Below are positions 1 through 11,672 of a stretch of 64,000 nucleotides of DNA, in pieces; positions within the stretch are counted from its first letter, which is position 1; every line of letters starts with the position of its first letter. Both the position numbers and the translations under genes were made by a program. The notes below the pieces were generated by a model. It saw nothing but the letters and a program-made list of their open reading frames with translations. It made no database searches and was not told the origin of the DNA. This stretch comes from Elephas maximus indicus. Its lineage: Eukaryota > Chordata > Mammalia > Proboscidea > Elephantidae. The stretch is from NCBI RefSeq assembly GCF_024166365.1, contig NC_064822.1, positions 109,798,823-109,862,822 of the forward strand, written 5' to 3'.

Positions 1-1013
1 ATGACAAATATTGTATGAGACCACTATTATAAGAACTCAAGAAAAACTCAGGAAAAAATATTCTTTGATGGTTATGAGGATGGGGAGGGAGGGAGGGAAG
101 GAGAAGTGTATTCACTAATTAGATACTAGATAAGAGCTATTTTAGGTGAAGGGAAAGACAACACACATTACAGGAAAGGTCAGAACAACTGGACTAAACC
201 AAAAACAAAGAATAAACCGAATGCTCCGAAGGCCAGAGTAGCAGGGGTGGGGGTCTGGGGACCACGGTTTCAGGGGACATCTCGGTCATCTGGCGTAATA
301 AAATCTATTAAGAAAACATTCTGCATCCCACTTGGGTGAGTGGCATCTGGGGTCTTAAATGCTAGCAAGCAGCCATCTAAGATGCATCAATTGGTCTCAA
401 CCCACCTGGAGCAAAGGAGAATGAAGAACTCCAAAGACACAAGGTAATTATAAGCCCAGGAGACAAAGAAATCAGAGAGGGACTACATCAGCCTGAGACC
501 AGAAGAACTAGATGTTGCCCGGCTGCAACCGATGACTGCCCTGACAGGGAACACAACAGAGAATCCCTAATGGAGCAGGAGAGCAGTGGGATGCAGACCT
601 CAAATTCTCATAAAAAGATCAGACTTAATCGTCTGACTGAGACTAGAGGGATGCCAGAGGTCACGGTTCCCAGATCTTCTGTTGGCCCAAGACTGGAACC
701 ATTCCCAAAGTCAGATCTTCAGACAGGGATTGGACTAGACTACGGGATAGAAAATGATACTGGTGAGGAGTGAGCTTCTTGGCTCAAGTGGAGACATGAG
801 ACTATGTGAGCAGCTCCTGTCTGGAGGGGAGAAGAAAAGGCAGAGGGGGACAGAGGCTTGCTGAATGGACATGAGGAATACAGGATAGAGAGGACTGTAC
901 TGTCTCATTAGAGGGAGAGCAACTAGGAGTACATAGCAAGGCATATACGAATTTTTGTATGAGAGACTGACTTGATTTGTAAACTTTCACTTAAAGCACA
1001 CACACAAAAAAAA
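1..1013 (+). mobile_element. L1-type LINE 3' UTR and A tail
   Basis: No ORF. It contains blocks shared with the copies at 3945 and 10468: CAACCGATGACTGCCCTGAC, a tract with TCATAAAAAGA, GGTGAGGAGTGAGCTTCTTGG, and an end TTTCACTTAAAGCACA followed by A's at 1003-1013. A GGGAGGGAGGG G-rich tract lies near 87-100. I read it as an elephant-lineage L1 3' UTR; the 5' part runs off the window. Confidence 0.65.
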
Positions 1014-1707
1014 ATGTGGGTGGAATATCTTGTGTCCCACTAATCTTGAAAGGGTTAAAGACTGGAGAGATGTCAGACAGATGCCACCCCAAGGCAGTGC
1101 TGGCAGTTAGCCAGCATGCCCTGATACGATTGTGCTCACTGTTAAAATAATGAAAATGTTCTGTCCCAACTGATAAAGAACATCTGCTCTGAGTCCTCCA
1201 AGTGCCCCCTACCACTACCTTAGCTACGCTACTACCCTTCACAATCCAGCAACACAGCCAAACAACTAAAGAGGCAATGCTGATACAGCAAGAGGACCCC
1301 TGCACAGACTGTGTGCGCTGGGATTGATCAGTAGTGTCCTTGTGCCAAACCCATGGTTAAATGTTTTGCATTCCATCCTGTCCCAGGAGATCATGACTCT
1401 AGTTGCGTGATTTATGTACGACAGGTGGTGACAAGACCCCCAATGACTTCATTGCATATTACATGTGGGTTCAGAATTCCTCGATGACTTGGACTTGAAT
1501 CTGAATCACATACTTGGGGATTCAAATACAGCTCTCTCACACGCATACTTATTTAGGTTCCTCAGAAGGGATGAAGAGTAGTGGTAATCATACTTGTGGC
1601 TAATTAAATAATGATATCAAGTTACAGTTAATCAACTAACACTCACTGAATGAAAACTACCAGTTTGTAGTACTGCAGATACAATTATGGATAACACAAG
1701 CCTCATC

Positions 1708-1815
1708 ATGCATTCGTTCAACAAATGTTTATTGAGTGTATACTATGTTTCATACTCCAGGGACACAAAGATGAATAAATCATAGTCCATGTCCTCACTC
1801 ACAGTACATAGTCAA
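1708..1815 (+). repeat. L2-like LINE fragment
   Basis: TTCAACAAATGTTTATTGAGTGTATACTATG-type sequence followed by a gacacaaagatgaataaat stretch, the usual decayed L2 3' end. Confidence 0.5.
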
Positions 1816-1828
1816 AGAATATGTAAAG

Positions 1829-1890
1829 GTATATATATATATATATGTATATATATATACGTATATATATATATACGTATATATATATAA
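1829..1890. repeat. (TA)n microsatellite with CG interruptions
   Basis: About 60 bp of alternating TA with regularly placed ACGT steps, creating self-complementary stretches. Confidence 0.9.
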
Positions 1891-2115
1891 TACTATGGAG
1901 TGGAGGAGGGAATAAATTCTGCCTGGGGAAGTTCAGGGAAGGCTTCATAGAGGAGGTGACAATTGACCTGGGCTGTGGAGAATGGCTCTGAGTTCACCAG
2001 GCAGAGAAGGGATTGGGAAAAGGGTAATCCAAGCACAGATGGAAAGGCACAAAGGCATTAAAGAGAATGAGGTTTGGGGTGGGATGTGGTATAAGTCTGG
2101 AAAGTTTGGGTCTAG

Positions 2116-2280
2116 ATCGCGGTGGCACAATAGTTAAAGTGTTTGACTGCTAATCAAAATTGGCAGTTCGAACCCACCCAGCAGCTCCATGGCAGAAAAG
2201 ACCTGGAGATCTGCTCCCATAAAGATTTATAGCCTAGGAAACCCTATGGGGCATTTCTACTCTGTCCTATACGGTACTTA
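2116..2280 (+). repeat. AfroSINE (tRNA-derived)
   Basis: GGTGGCACAATAGTTAAAGTG, then GGCAGTTCGAACCCACC, then CCCTATGGGGC and TCTACTCTGTCC in the family order. Diverged. Confidence 0.85.
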
Positions 2281-2399
2281 GAAGAGATTGTAGAAAGCCA
2301 TGCTAGGAAGGTATTTCGTCCTGTAGGAGATGGGGCTTCACAGAAGTGTCTGAAACAGTTTACTACTTACATGGTCATATAGCGTGAGCTAAGCAAATA

Positions 2400-3310
2400 C
2401 ACAGCCTTCACTTAGTCCACTGAACAGGAGGATGTGTCCCTCCCATCCCCCTCATTCCCCTCCTGTAGGAAGAGGCCGTTACTGCGGTTCCCAGGCTATG
2501 TCCTGCCTCTAGAACACTCTCTACAGCCCTCAGACAGTTCCTTTAGTCCCCTCCTCTCAGGTTCCTGAGGCCCAGAGTCAACACCTATCAACCTTAAGTC
2601 TCCTTTGCTTGATTTATGATTTGCAAGGGATTAGGAGCCCACGTGCCAGCCTGAATGGGTTGGATAATGTCTGTGGCTTGGCAAGGAAGGGATGCCTAAG
2701 ATTTTCCCATTCCCAAGATCCTCCTATTTTGGCAAAATTAGCATGGACAGAATATGGGGAAAAACATAGCCATGAACCTTTATGACTATACCGCCCTCCA
2801 GCTTACCAGCTCCTAAAAGGTTAATATGTCACCCCTGCTCAGCCTGCCCCTACCCTCACCCCCACAGTGCATGTGCACACCACCACCGGCATCACGTCAA
2901 GCCACAAGCAATGTTGCCAAACACCCCCACTGGGTTATGCAACCAGCTTCCCCCGAGAAGGGTGAGAAGGGTGGGTGGGGAGGGCAGAGGTGGAACCAGG
3001 GGTGGGCAATGAGTCCCAGAGGGAGCTGGCTGCTTTGCCTGCTTGTCTGCTGGTCTGACCACAGTGGCCCCAGGGGGCGGGGGCAGGGTTGGCCCTTTAT
3101 CAGCGCCCTGCAGCGTTGCACCCGACACCCCCTGGCTTCCTCTCTCAACAGACGGAAAGGGGAGGCAGCCACAGGGGGCAAGGGGAGGGCTGGTTATCCT
3201 AGGCAGCAGAGCCAGGGCGGTTGCCCTGACGGCTGAGGGAGGTGGTAGAAGGGGTCTGGGACCGGGAATAGCAAGGCTGCTCTTAAGAAAGTAAGAGGGA
3301 GGGTAAACTG
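2400..3310. promoter_or_regulatory. candidate regulatory patch with GATA, RUNX and CTCF motifs
   Basis: Repeat-free, locally GC-rich sequence. TTATCAG (GATA) at 3097-3103, TTATCC (GATA) at 3194-3199, ACCACA (RUNX) near 3058-3063, and CCACAGGGGGCA (CTCF-like) at 3169-3180. Its position left of COPZ1, on the side where NFE2 lies in other mammals, makes a blood-cell element plausible. No gene is evident. Confidence 0.35.
3169..3180 (+). promoter_or_regulatory. CTCF-like motif, rightward
   Basis: CCACAGGGGGCA, matching the core CCASYAGRKGGC. Orientation +. Confidence 0.45.
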
Positions 3311-3721
3311 AGGCCCAGATGGTAGAGTCAGACCTCCCGAGCTATCCACTCTTTTTTTCTTATATTCCAGTTTGAGTAAGGATAGGATTAAAAAAAAAAA
3401 AAAAAAGCCTGATAAAAGAGGTTCTTTTTCTCAGGTAAGAATTCTTCGAGGATTGACTCAGGAGTTGAGGGGAGAATGAGACCCTTTATCAGGCCTAAAG
3501 AACTTGGAGTTCATTCATTTTGGGGCTTTTAAGGGTCCAGGAGTTGGGTGAGACTGAGGTTCCCAGTCCATGGCAACTAAGTGATATGCCCTGCTAGCAA
3601 GGCCCAGTACAGAGCCCTGAAGGAGGGACTGAACCCAGAAAGGATGAAGGCTGATAGATGAGTCCAGAATAATCCAGAAGAAATAACCCTTGGCGCTTAA
3701 CTCTAAATTGAGAAGAAGTTG

Positions 3722-3905
3722 CGTGGAGTGGTAGAATGAGGACCAAAATTTGAATCTTAAGACCTGGGCTTCAATCCTGGTCTAAATTTTACTGCCTAAG
3801 TGACCTTGGGTAATTCAATCTTTGTTTCCTCTGAGCTTTGTTTCCTCACCTGAAAAATAAAGATAATGATGATCATATCTATTTCATGGAGGATGAAATG
3901 TGATA
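3722..3905 (+). repeat. MIR-like SINE
   Basis: CTTCAATCCTGGTCTAAATTTTACTGCC, TGACCTTGGGTAATT and TTTCCTCACCTGAAAAATA in the MIR core order. Confidence 0.7.
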
Positions 3906-3944
3906 ATCAATATGAAAGTGAGTCTGTTAAGATTAGGACATGAA

Positions 3945-4457
3945 TGGTGCCTGGCTACAACCGATGACTGCCCTGACAGGGAACACAACAGAGAACCCCT
4001 GAGGGACCAGGAGACCAGTGGGGATGCAGACCCCAAATTCTCATAAAAAGACCAGACTTAATGGTCTGACTGAGACTAGAAGGACCCCGGTGGTCATGGC
4101 CCCCAGACCTTCTGTTAGCCCAGGTAAGGAACCATTTCCAAAGCCAACTCTTCAGATGTGGATTGGACTGGACAATGGGTTGGACAGGGATGCTGGTGAG
4201 GAGTGAGCTTCTTGGATCAGGCTGGACACTTGAGACCATGTTGGCATCTCCTGCCTGGAGAGCAGATGAGAGGGTGGAGGGGGTTAGAAGCTGGTGAAAT
4301 GGATATGAAAAGAGAGAGTGGAGGGAGGGAGTGGGCTGTATCATTAGGGCGAGAGTAATTGGGGGTATGTAACAAGGTGTATATAAGTTTTCGTGTGAAA
4401 AAACTGACTTAATTTGTAAACTTTCACTTAAAGCACATAAAAATTATATATAAAAAA
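3945..4457 (+). mobile_element. 5'-truncated L1-type 3' end with 16-bp target duplication
   Basis: Same 3' UTR family as 1-1013. Flanked by AAGATTAGGACATGAA at 3929-3944 and 4458-4473, with an A-rich tail. The direct repeat starts AAGA, the normal L1 endonuclease pattern, which supports retroposition. Confidence 0.85.
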
Positions 4458-5404
4458 AAGATTAGGACATGAAAATTAGAAACCTGGAGGCCAGAGTGCC
4501 TAAAGGGCTGGTGGAATTGAGAATGAACTATAGGGAGTCCAGACTGGTAGAGAGACGCTTGGGACAGAACTGGAGAACAGAAGCGGGCAACTGATTCTGA
4601 GAGAGAACCAGGGCAAGGATGCAGCAGTGCCAGAGGGGTGGGGGTGGGGGGGGTCTAGATTTTCAGGAGTCAACTCTCAGGCCATGGCTCTCCCACCCCA
4701 GCACTACTGGGCGGGGCCACTTCTAGCCTTACGATGGGCACACTGCCAGCCTCAAGGGCTGCATTCACCTTCCAGGAACCCCAGAACCCTCACCCACCCC
4801 ACAGTGTTGCAATCCTCTACAGTGGGTGGAGCTGTTCAGGAAGTCCCACCCTCTGCTCCTCAGAGGATGGTAAGCCAGATGCCTGGCTATTTACTGTCCC
4901 AATTTCACAAGCACCTTGCTCGCCTCAGCTTACCATCTTTGTTCCTGCTCCCCTCCACCTGGAATGCCCTCCTTGGTCCTTTCTACCAACCTGAGGCAGT
5001 ACGGAATGGAAGAAAGATCTGAGTTTGAATCTCCATTCAACACTTGACAGTGCGGACTTGGGCAAATTTTTTAGCTTTTGACCTCAGTTTCCCCTTGGCA
5101 ACCCTATCACCAGTAGTTGTGAGGGATCAGATGAGACAATGTACATACAATGTTTGTACAGAAAGTACATTAATGTTGGTTCCCTTGCTGTGATCCCCTC
5201 TCCAAGGCTCAGTTCAGTTCAAGTTCTATCTCTACAACACTTTTTCTGGCTACCTCAGCCCATATACATATTCCTCTTTTCTGACTCCTTATGCAATTAT
5301 ATATTATATGTATCATAGAATTAAGAACTGCATTTAAACATTTTATTTTCTAATTGTCTGGACCATATAATTTCATGTTGTATTATAGCAACATGTAATA
5401 GTGA

Positions 5405-5700
5405 TGGTCTTGGGCACCACAATATAACAGTTAAGAGCATGAATTTTACAGTCAGAAGTGCCGGCGCTCAAATGTTGGCTCTGACATTCCCTTTGAGATA
5501 TCAAGCAAATTCTTTAATCTCTCCGAGCCTAATTTTCCCCATCCATAATTTTTTTTTTTTTTTTTTTTATAATTGGGGCTAATAATAATACTTACTTTAC
5601 AGGTTTATGTGAGAAGTAAATTAGTTTTTAAAAAATAGATGTATTTAGTTTAGTGGTTCAGTGCCTAGGACATGGTAAGCACTATTAAATTGTACAGTTA
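5405..5700 (+). repeat. MIR-like SINE interrupted by a T run
   Basis: CAGTTAAGAGCATGAATTTTACAGTCAGA and later AATTTTCCCCATC with a 20-nt T run inside. Decayed MIR. Confidence 0.6.
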
Positions 5701-5864
5701 TAGGACATATAGTTATTATTAACTCACAGGTAAACTTATTGGGAGGGATTGTATTTTATATTTTGTCTTTTTTATATATACCTCAAAGGATCTAGTTCTG
5801 AGCCCAATATAAATTCATTCATTCAACAAACATTTATAGAGTATTCACCAAATTGATAAATTTC

Positions 5865-6152
5865 AAACACCAGCAGGGTTACCCCTGGTGGATAGGTTTC
5901 AGCAGAGCTTCCAGATTAACTCATACTAGGAAGAAAGGCCTGGTGATCTACTTCCAAAACTTAGCCAGTGAAAACCCTATGGATTAGACAGACTACTGTT
6001 TGATAAAGTGCCGGAAGATGAGCTCCCTAGGTTGGAAGGCACTCCAAATACACAGTGGCCACAGCGTGCTCGAGCATGCCAACGGTTCTGCTGTACCAGG
6101 GATGACCACGAGTTGGGGCCAACTTTATGGCAACTAACAACAATAACAAATT
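5865..6152 (+). mobile_element. short RTE derivative (5' end joined to 3' tail)
   Basis: It begins TTTCAAACACCAGCAGGGT, runs through ACTAGGAAGAAAGGCC and GATAAAGTGCCGGAAGATGAG (RTE 5' region), then switches to the RTE 3' tail GGCAACTAACAACAATAACA. About 3 kb of coding sequence is missing. It sits inside an L2-like element (about 5810-6300). Confidence 0.65.
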
Positions 6153-6299
6153 TTGAGGATTCCAGAGTAATTAAGGTGTGATCTTTGCCTTTGGGCATTC
6201 ACAGTCTAATGGAGTAGACACATCTATAAACAGAGATGGATGTGGCCAGTGGTAAGAGGATGAATAATAAGTTCTGTAGGAACAAAGACGAAGGAGCAA

Positions 6300-7218
6300 C
6301 TGCCCCAGGGAAGTCTTCGGAGAGGAGGGAGCCTTTCAACTAGTCTCGAAGATCGGAAGAATCTGAGTTTTCTGGAGAAAAACAATATATGTAAAGGCAC
6401 ACTTATGGGGGAAAATTCTATAAAAGTTTGATTGATTAAAGCATGAGAGCCCCAGGGTTGAGAACAGGAGGTCTGGGTGGGGAGGAACTTTCCCGTAGTT
6501 TCCTGGGGCAGCAGAGAAGGTCAGGGTGACCAAGACTCAGGGTTATGCCCTCATATAGGAGTCTAGTTGCCTGTCAATGTTCTCAGATAGCCCTCGCCCT
6601 CCAAGTACTCAGGGCAGGTTGGGCTGACCTATCCAGGAAAACTCAGAGGGCTTTACTGAAGTATTTCCAGCCTGTATAAGTGACCACCTTGCCCAAAACT
6701 AACACAGAGGGAGAGTCCTGTAGTTAACTGTGATGGGCCCTGACCCCGTTGTTTCTCCTAGTCTCCTATAGAATACATCAAGACTCAGAATGAGAGGTAA
6801 TTTAATTTGCCCCAGTGCCTCTGGACCCCATCCAAAATTCTGTTGTGTTTAAAGCTCTTCTCAGTAATGCTGTCTCCACACCAAGGTCTCATACCCTCAC
6901 TTTTGGCAGTTCTTCTAGTCTGTGTTCTCTCCAGTTGCAGGTGAAACTCATGCTTAGAACCTGGTTGCTGTTGCCTTTGGCCATGTTTTCCCCAAGGGAA
7001 TCACTTGCCACAGAGTGAGACTCTCACCAGGAGGAAGGTGTAGGGCTCCTGGCCTCATCTCCCTCAACTATTAGCTTTCATTTTTCCAGAATGAAGAGAC
7101 AGAAAAGGAGAGGCAGAGACCCATACTGAGGATTGGTGGCAAGCTATTAGCTCAGTCGCTCAAACAGGAAATGAAAAACAGACTCCATTGCTCCTTTCTG
7201 TCTGGTGGGAGGGGAGGT
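6300..7218. other. intergenic, nothing recognised
   Basis: No gene, clear repeat or motif cluster seen. Short frames only. Confidence 0.5.
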
Positions 7219-7414
7219 ATTGTGTGCCACTGAGTTGATTTTAGCCCACAACGACCCTATAGGACAGAGTAGAACTGCCCCATAGGGTTTCCAAGCTGTA
7301 ATCTTTGTGGAACCAGACTGCCACATCTGTCTCCCATGGAGCAGCTGATGGGTTTGAACTACTGACCTTTTGGTTAGCAGTGAAGTGTTTAACCATCGTG
7401 GCACCAGGGCTCCT
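7219..7414 (-). repeat. AfroSINE, antisense
   Basis: Reverse complement carries the tRNA-like head (GGAGCCCTGGTGCCACGATGG) and the CCCTATGGGGCAGTTCTACT box. Confidence 0.9.
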
Positions 7415-7580
7415 TAGAGGGGAGGTAGAAATAATAAGGGAAAAACAAGGATTGGAAAAGAAAAGGAAAAGATGGAGCAATTAAATGCAAAGAAACTCCT
7501 CTGAAATGTTTATTTCAAATATTTCATTACCATCTTCTGCCTTTCCTTCTCTTACCCTGATATTCTTCTTCTTATACCCA

Positions 7581-7775
7581 GGAGTCCCTGGGTAAAACGG
7601 TTAAACACTGGGCTACAAGCCAAAAGGTTGGTGATTCAAACCCACCCAGAGACACCTCAGACTAAAGGCCTGGTGATCTGTTCTCGAAAGTTCATAGCCT
7701 TGAAAACCTTATTGAGCAGTTCTACTCTGCACACATGAAGTTGTCATGAGTCAGAGTCAACTGGTTTGTTTTTTT
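7581..7775 (+). repeat. AfroSINE
   Basis: GGAGTCCCTGGGTAAAACGG head, CCAAAAGGTTGGTGATTC, CAGTTCTACTCTG and a GAGTCAGAGTCAACTGG tail. Confidence 0.85.
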
Positions 7776-8235
7776 AGTTTACACTAATATCCTTCCTACT
7801 ACCCTAATACCCTTCCTTCCACAAGGACCTCTAAATCATTGGTACTACCTTTTTACTATCAGAAAATATCTATTCACTCTCCCTCATATCAAGCACTATA
7901 AACTTGTAGACATTCTTAACTTTCTTGCTCCTCTCTGTCTCCATTGAACTCTCCTAGAAAGACACTCAATTTTGGTAAAACCCAATAACTAACCTTCACA
8001 TAATATTTACCTGAGCAGCTAAATATTGATGGAGAAAAGTCTGAGACTCTTGCTGACTGGTATCACTGTAAATTTATGCCCCCCAAATGCAACAACGTCA
8101 GATAATTCTACATTTCCCTGGTAAATTCTCTTTTCTACACTGCACAATAACTGTTCCACATCTTTTCTCTTCGAAAGTCTCCAACACCCCCTTCACTGCT
8201 CTCTCAGCAGATGAGCTTGCCTCATATTTCATTGA

Positions 8236-8335
8236 TAAGGCACCTTGGAAGAAAGGCCTGGCAATCTACTCCTGAAGGGTCACAGCCATTGAAAACCCTG
8301 TGGAATCCAGACACTACTCAATGGCAACTGGTCTT
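8236..8335 (+). repeat. AfroSINE/RTE-tail fragment
   Basis: CACCTTGGAAGAAAGGCCTGG to CTCAATGGCAACTGG, lacking the head. Confidence 0.6.
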
Positions 8336-8339
8336 ATTT

Positions 8340-9141
8340 TTCCAATACCAAATTTACCAGCCTACTTGCATTTGTCCCCACATGCTTGGCCTTCTACCCT
8401 ATTATGATGAAAGAAGTACCCCTGCTCCTAAGTAAGGCCATCCCCTCTCAGCTCTGTGAAGGAATGAGAAAATTAGATTCCTTAGAGTTCATAACTAACA
8501 TTCAGTTTTGCACCACAGCAAGAATGCTGTTTATATAGCTGACTGTGTATGATGCAGCCTTGCGGAAGGGTGATAAAATAATTCAGAGGTAGGGCTGGAT
8601 CGCCAAAGGTTCATCCAGGTAGCACTCCCAACCTAGTCCCTTGGATGAAAGTAGTAGCTATAACCCCCGCAATCTTCCTCTTTGTGGTCTTCAGTTTCAT
8701 CATAGTTATATGCTGGGGAGACACCTCCTACACCTAAGAGACAAAGCCAGACTGCTGTTAGGTCAGAAAGATGCTACTCTTCTTCTACGGTCTCCCTGAC
8801 AACCGCTTCACTGCATTGGAGTGTCCCACTGAGCAGCCAAGCACTGATCATGCTGTGAGGGGGGGATGTGCCACTTCTCCTGGGAGCAGTGGTAGCTGCC
8901 CACACTCCGCTGTCTGTGATTACCAGTGTGCCATGCAGTTTCCCAGGCCGCAGGGGCTGTAGTAGAAGTAACCTATGATTGCTGTAGCAAGATGTGGAAC
9001 AAGCCGGCTAGGAGTTAGTGCACTGTGGCCCTAGGCAACATGAATCACGTCTCTAATTCTCTGGTTCAAACAAAACAATGAAAAACTCTTCTCACTTTCT
9101 CTCTCAGAACACTTGGAATAAGGCTCCTTCTACACCTGGGT
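8340..9141. other. intergenic, nothing recognised
   Basis: No gene, repeat family or motif cluster that I can support. Confidence 0.45.
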
Positions 9142-9306
9142 TGGAACCCTGGTGGCGCAGTGGTTAAGCATTCAGCTGCTAATAGAAATGTTGGCAGTTT
9201 GAATACATCAGTTGCTCATTGGAAACCCTATGGGGCAGTTCTACTCTGTCCTACGTGGTCACTGTGAGTCGGAATTGACTCCATGGCACCGGGTTTGTTT
9301 TTTGGT
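9142..9306 (+). repeat. AfroSINE
   Basis: GGAACCCTGGTGGCGCAGTGG head, CCCTATGGGGCAGTTCTACT box, GAGTCGGAATTGACTCCATGG, then a T-rich tail. Close to consensus. Confidence 0.92.
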
Positions 9307-9613
9307 ATACCCAGGTTGATGTTAGGGTGACAAGACATAGAAACATTGTTGTTTTTTTGTCTCAGAGGCTCTGAGCCTCAGCTTGAATGCCCAGAAATTT
9401 GATTTTATCAATTAATTAGGCTCGGAAGAACCCATTTATGGTGACCAAACTTATAAGAGCCTGTTACATAAGGCATATGGCTGATTTACGTATTTGTACG
9501 TAAAAGTTACAGTGGCCTAGACAATCCTTTGGAATGATCAAAATAGTTGATGACTTCAGAAGCTTTGAAAGTCAAATATTGTAATCAGAAGGTTGCTTAG
9601 TGAACAAGTGGAA

Positions 9614-9782
9614 TTGTTGTTAGGTGCCATCGAGTCTGTTCTGACTCATAGTAACCCCATGTACAACAGAAAAAAACACTGCCCAGTCCTGTGCCAGCCT
9701 CACAATCATTATGCTTCAGTCCATTGCTGCAGCCACTGTGTCAATCCATCTTGTTGAGGGTGTTCTTCCTTTTTGCTGATTT
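9614..9782 (-). mobile_element. RTE 3' end, antisense
   Basis: Reverse complement of the RTE tail: GTTGTTAGGTGCCATCGAGTC start, ACTGTGTCAATCCATCTTGTTGAGG. It abuts the sense RTE copy that follows. Confidence 0.75.
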
Positions 9783-9794
9783 TAATGGCTAATT

Positions 9795-11672
9795 GAACTG
9801 TATATTAAACGACGCAGGAAGCATCAAAAGAAAATAGGAAGAATACACCGAGTCGTTATACGAAAAAGAATTGGTCGACGTTTAACCATTTCAAGACGTA
9901 GCAAATGATCAGGAACTGATGGTGCTGAAAGAGAAAATCCAAGATGCACTGAAGGCATTGGCAAAAAAACAAGTCTTCAGGAATCGACAGAACATCAACA
10001 AATGGATGCAGCACTGGAAGCACTCACTTGTCTATGCCAAGAAATTTGGAAGACAGCTACCTGGCCAACTGACTGGAAGGGATCCATACTTATGCCTATT
10101 CCCAAGAAAGTTGACCCAACCAAATGTGGAGATTACCGAACACTATCATTAATGTCACATGCAAGCAAAATTTTGCTGAAGATCATTGAAAAGCAGCTGT
10201 AGCAGTATAGCCAACAGGAAACTGCCAGAAATTCAAGCAGGATTTAGAAGAGGATGTGGAACCAGGGATATCATTGCTGATGTCAGATAGATCCTGGCTG
10301 AAAGCAGAGAATACCAGAAGGATGTTTACCTGTGTTTTATTGACTGTGCAAAGGTATTCGACTGTGTGGATCATAACAAATTATGGACAACGTTTCGAAG
10401 AATGGGAATTCCAGAACACTTAGTTGTGCTCATGAGGAACCTGTACATAGATCAAGAAGCAGTTGTTTGAGTATACATACTAGACTATGCTGGCATTTCC
10501 TGTCTGGAGGGGAGGTGGGAGAGCAGACGGGATCAGAAGCTGCCCGAATGGACGTGAAAATTGAGAGTGGAGGGAAGGAGTGTGCTGTCTCATTAGAGGG
10601 AGAGCAATTAGGGGTATATAGGAAGGTGTATATAAATTTTTGTATGAGAGACTGACTAGATTTGTAAATTTTCCCTTAAAGCACAATAAAAAAAAAAAAA
10701 GAAGCAGTTGTTCGGACAGAACGAGTGGATACTGCATGGCTTAAAGTCAGGCAAGGTGTTCATCAGGGTTGTATCCTGTCACCATACCTATTCAATCCAT
10801 ATGCTGAGCAAATAATCCAAGAGCCTGGACTATATGAAGAAGAACAGGGCATCAGGATTGGAGGCAGACTCATTAATAACCTGCCTTATGCAGATGATAC
10901 AACCTTCCTCGTTGAAAGTGAAGAGGGCCCGAAGCACTTGCTGATGAAGATCAAAGACCACAGCCTTCGGTATGGATTACACCTCAACATAAAGAAAACA
11001 AAAATCCTCACAAATGGACCAATAAGCTCCATCATGATAAATGGAGAAAAGATTGAAGTTGTCAAGGATTTCGTTTTACTTGGCTCCACAATCTATACCC
11101 ATGGAAGCAGCAGTCCAGTAATCAAAAGATGCATTGGATTGGGTAAACCTGCTGCAAAGGACTTCTTTAAAGTGTTGAAAAGCAAAGACGTCACCTTAAA
11201 GACTAAGGTACGCCCAACCCAAACCATGGTATTTTCAATGGCATCATATGCATGTGAAAGCTGGACAATGAATAAGGAAAACCAAAGAAGAATTGACGCC
11301 TTTGAATTGTGGTGTTGGCAAAGAATATGGAATATACCATGGACTGCCAAAAGAAGGAACAAATCTGTGTGGGAAGAAGTACAACCAGAATGCTCCTTAG
11401 AAGCAAGATGGCGAGACTCTGTCTTACATACTTTAGACATGTTGTCAGGAAGGATCAGTCCCTGGAAAAGGACATCATGCTTGGTAAAGCACAGGGTCAG
11501 CAGAAAAGAGGAAAACCCTCAACGAGATGGATTGACACTGTGGCTGCAACAATGGGCTCAAGCATATAACAACGACCGTGAGCATAATGCAAGACCAGGC
11601 AGTGTTTCGTTCTGTGGTACATAGGTTCACTATGAGTCACAACCAACTCGATAGCACCTAACAACAACAACT
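9795..11672 (+). mobile_element. RTE (BovB-clade) LINE, 5'-truncated, interrupted and decayed
   Basis: Reverse-transcriptase half of an RTE LINE. The longest frame (10725-11624) reads QGVHQGCILSPYLFNPYAEQ, then PYADDTTFLVESEEG (the YADD catalytic box), LNIKKTKIL, and WTMNKENQRRIDAFELWCWQ. Earlier RT sequence (9919-10202) is split over two frames. An L1-type insert at 10468 breaks it. The end is GATAGCACCTAACAACAACAA. Frameshifts and stops make it non-functional. Confidence 0.9.
10468..10698 (+). mobile_element. L1-type 3' end nested in the RTE copy
   Basis: 231 bp matching the last part of the elements at 1 and 3945. Direct repeats AAGAAGCAGTTGTT lie at 10454-10467 and 10699-10712. Removing it rejoins the RTE reading frame region, so it is younger than the RTE copy. 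Confidence 0.88.

Noticed and set aside
1829-1890. Regular spacing as a CRISPR-like array
   Set aside because: Simple TA microsatellite in a mammalian genome.
7581-9306. SINE heads as tRNA genes
   Set aside because: The tRNA-like heads lack a closing acceptor stem and continue into the SINE body and tail.
10725-11624. 299-aa open frame with reverse-transcriptase motifs as a gene
   Set aside because: It is the surviving middle of a broken RTE LINE; the upstream RT sequence is frameshifted and interrupted by another insertion.
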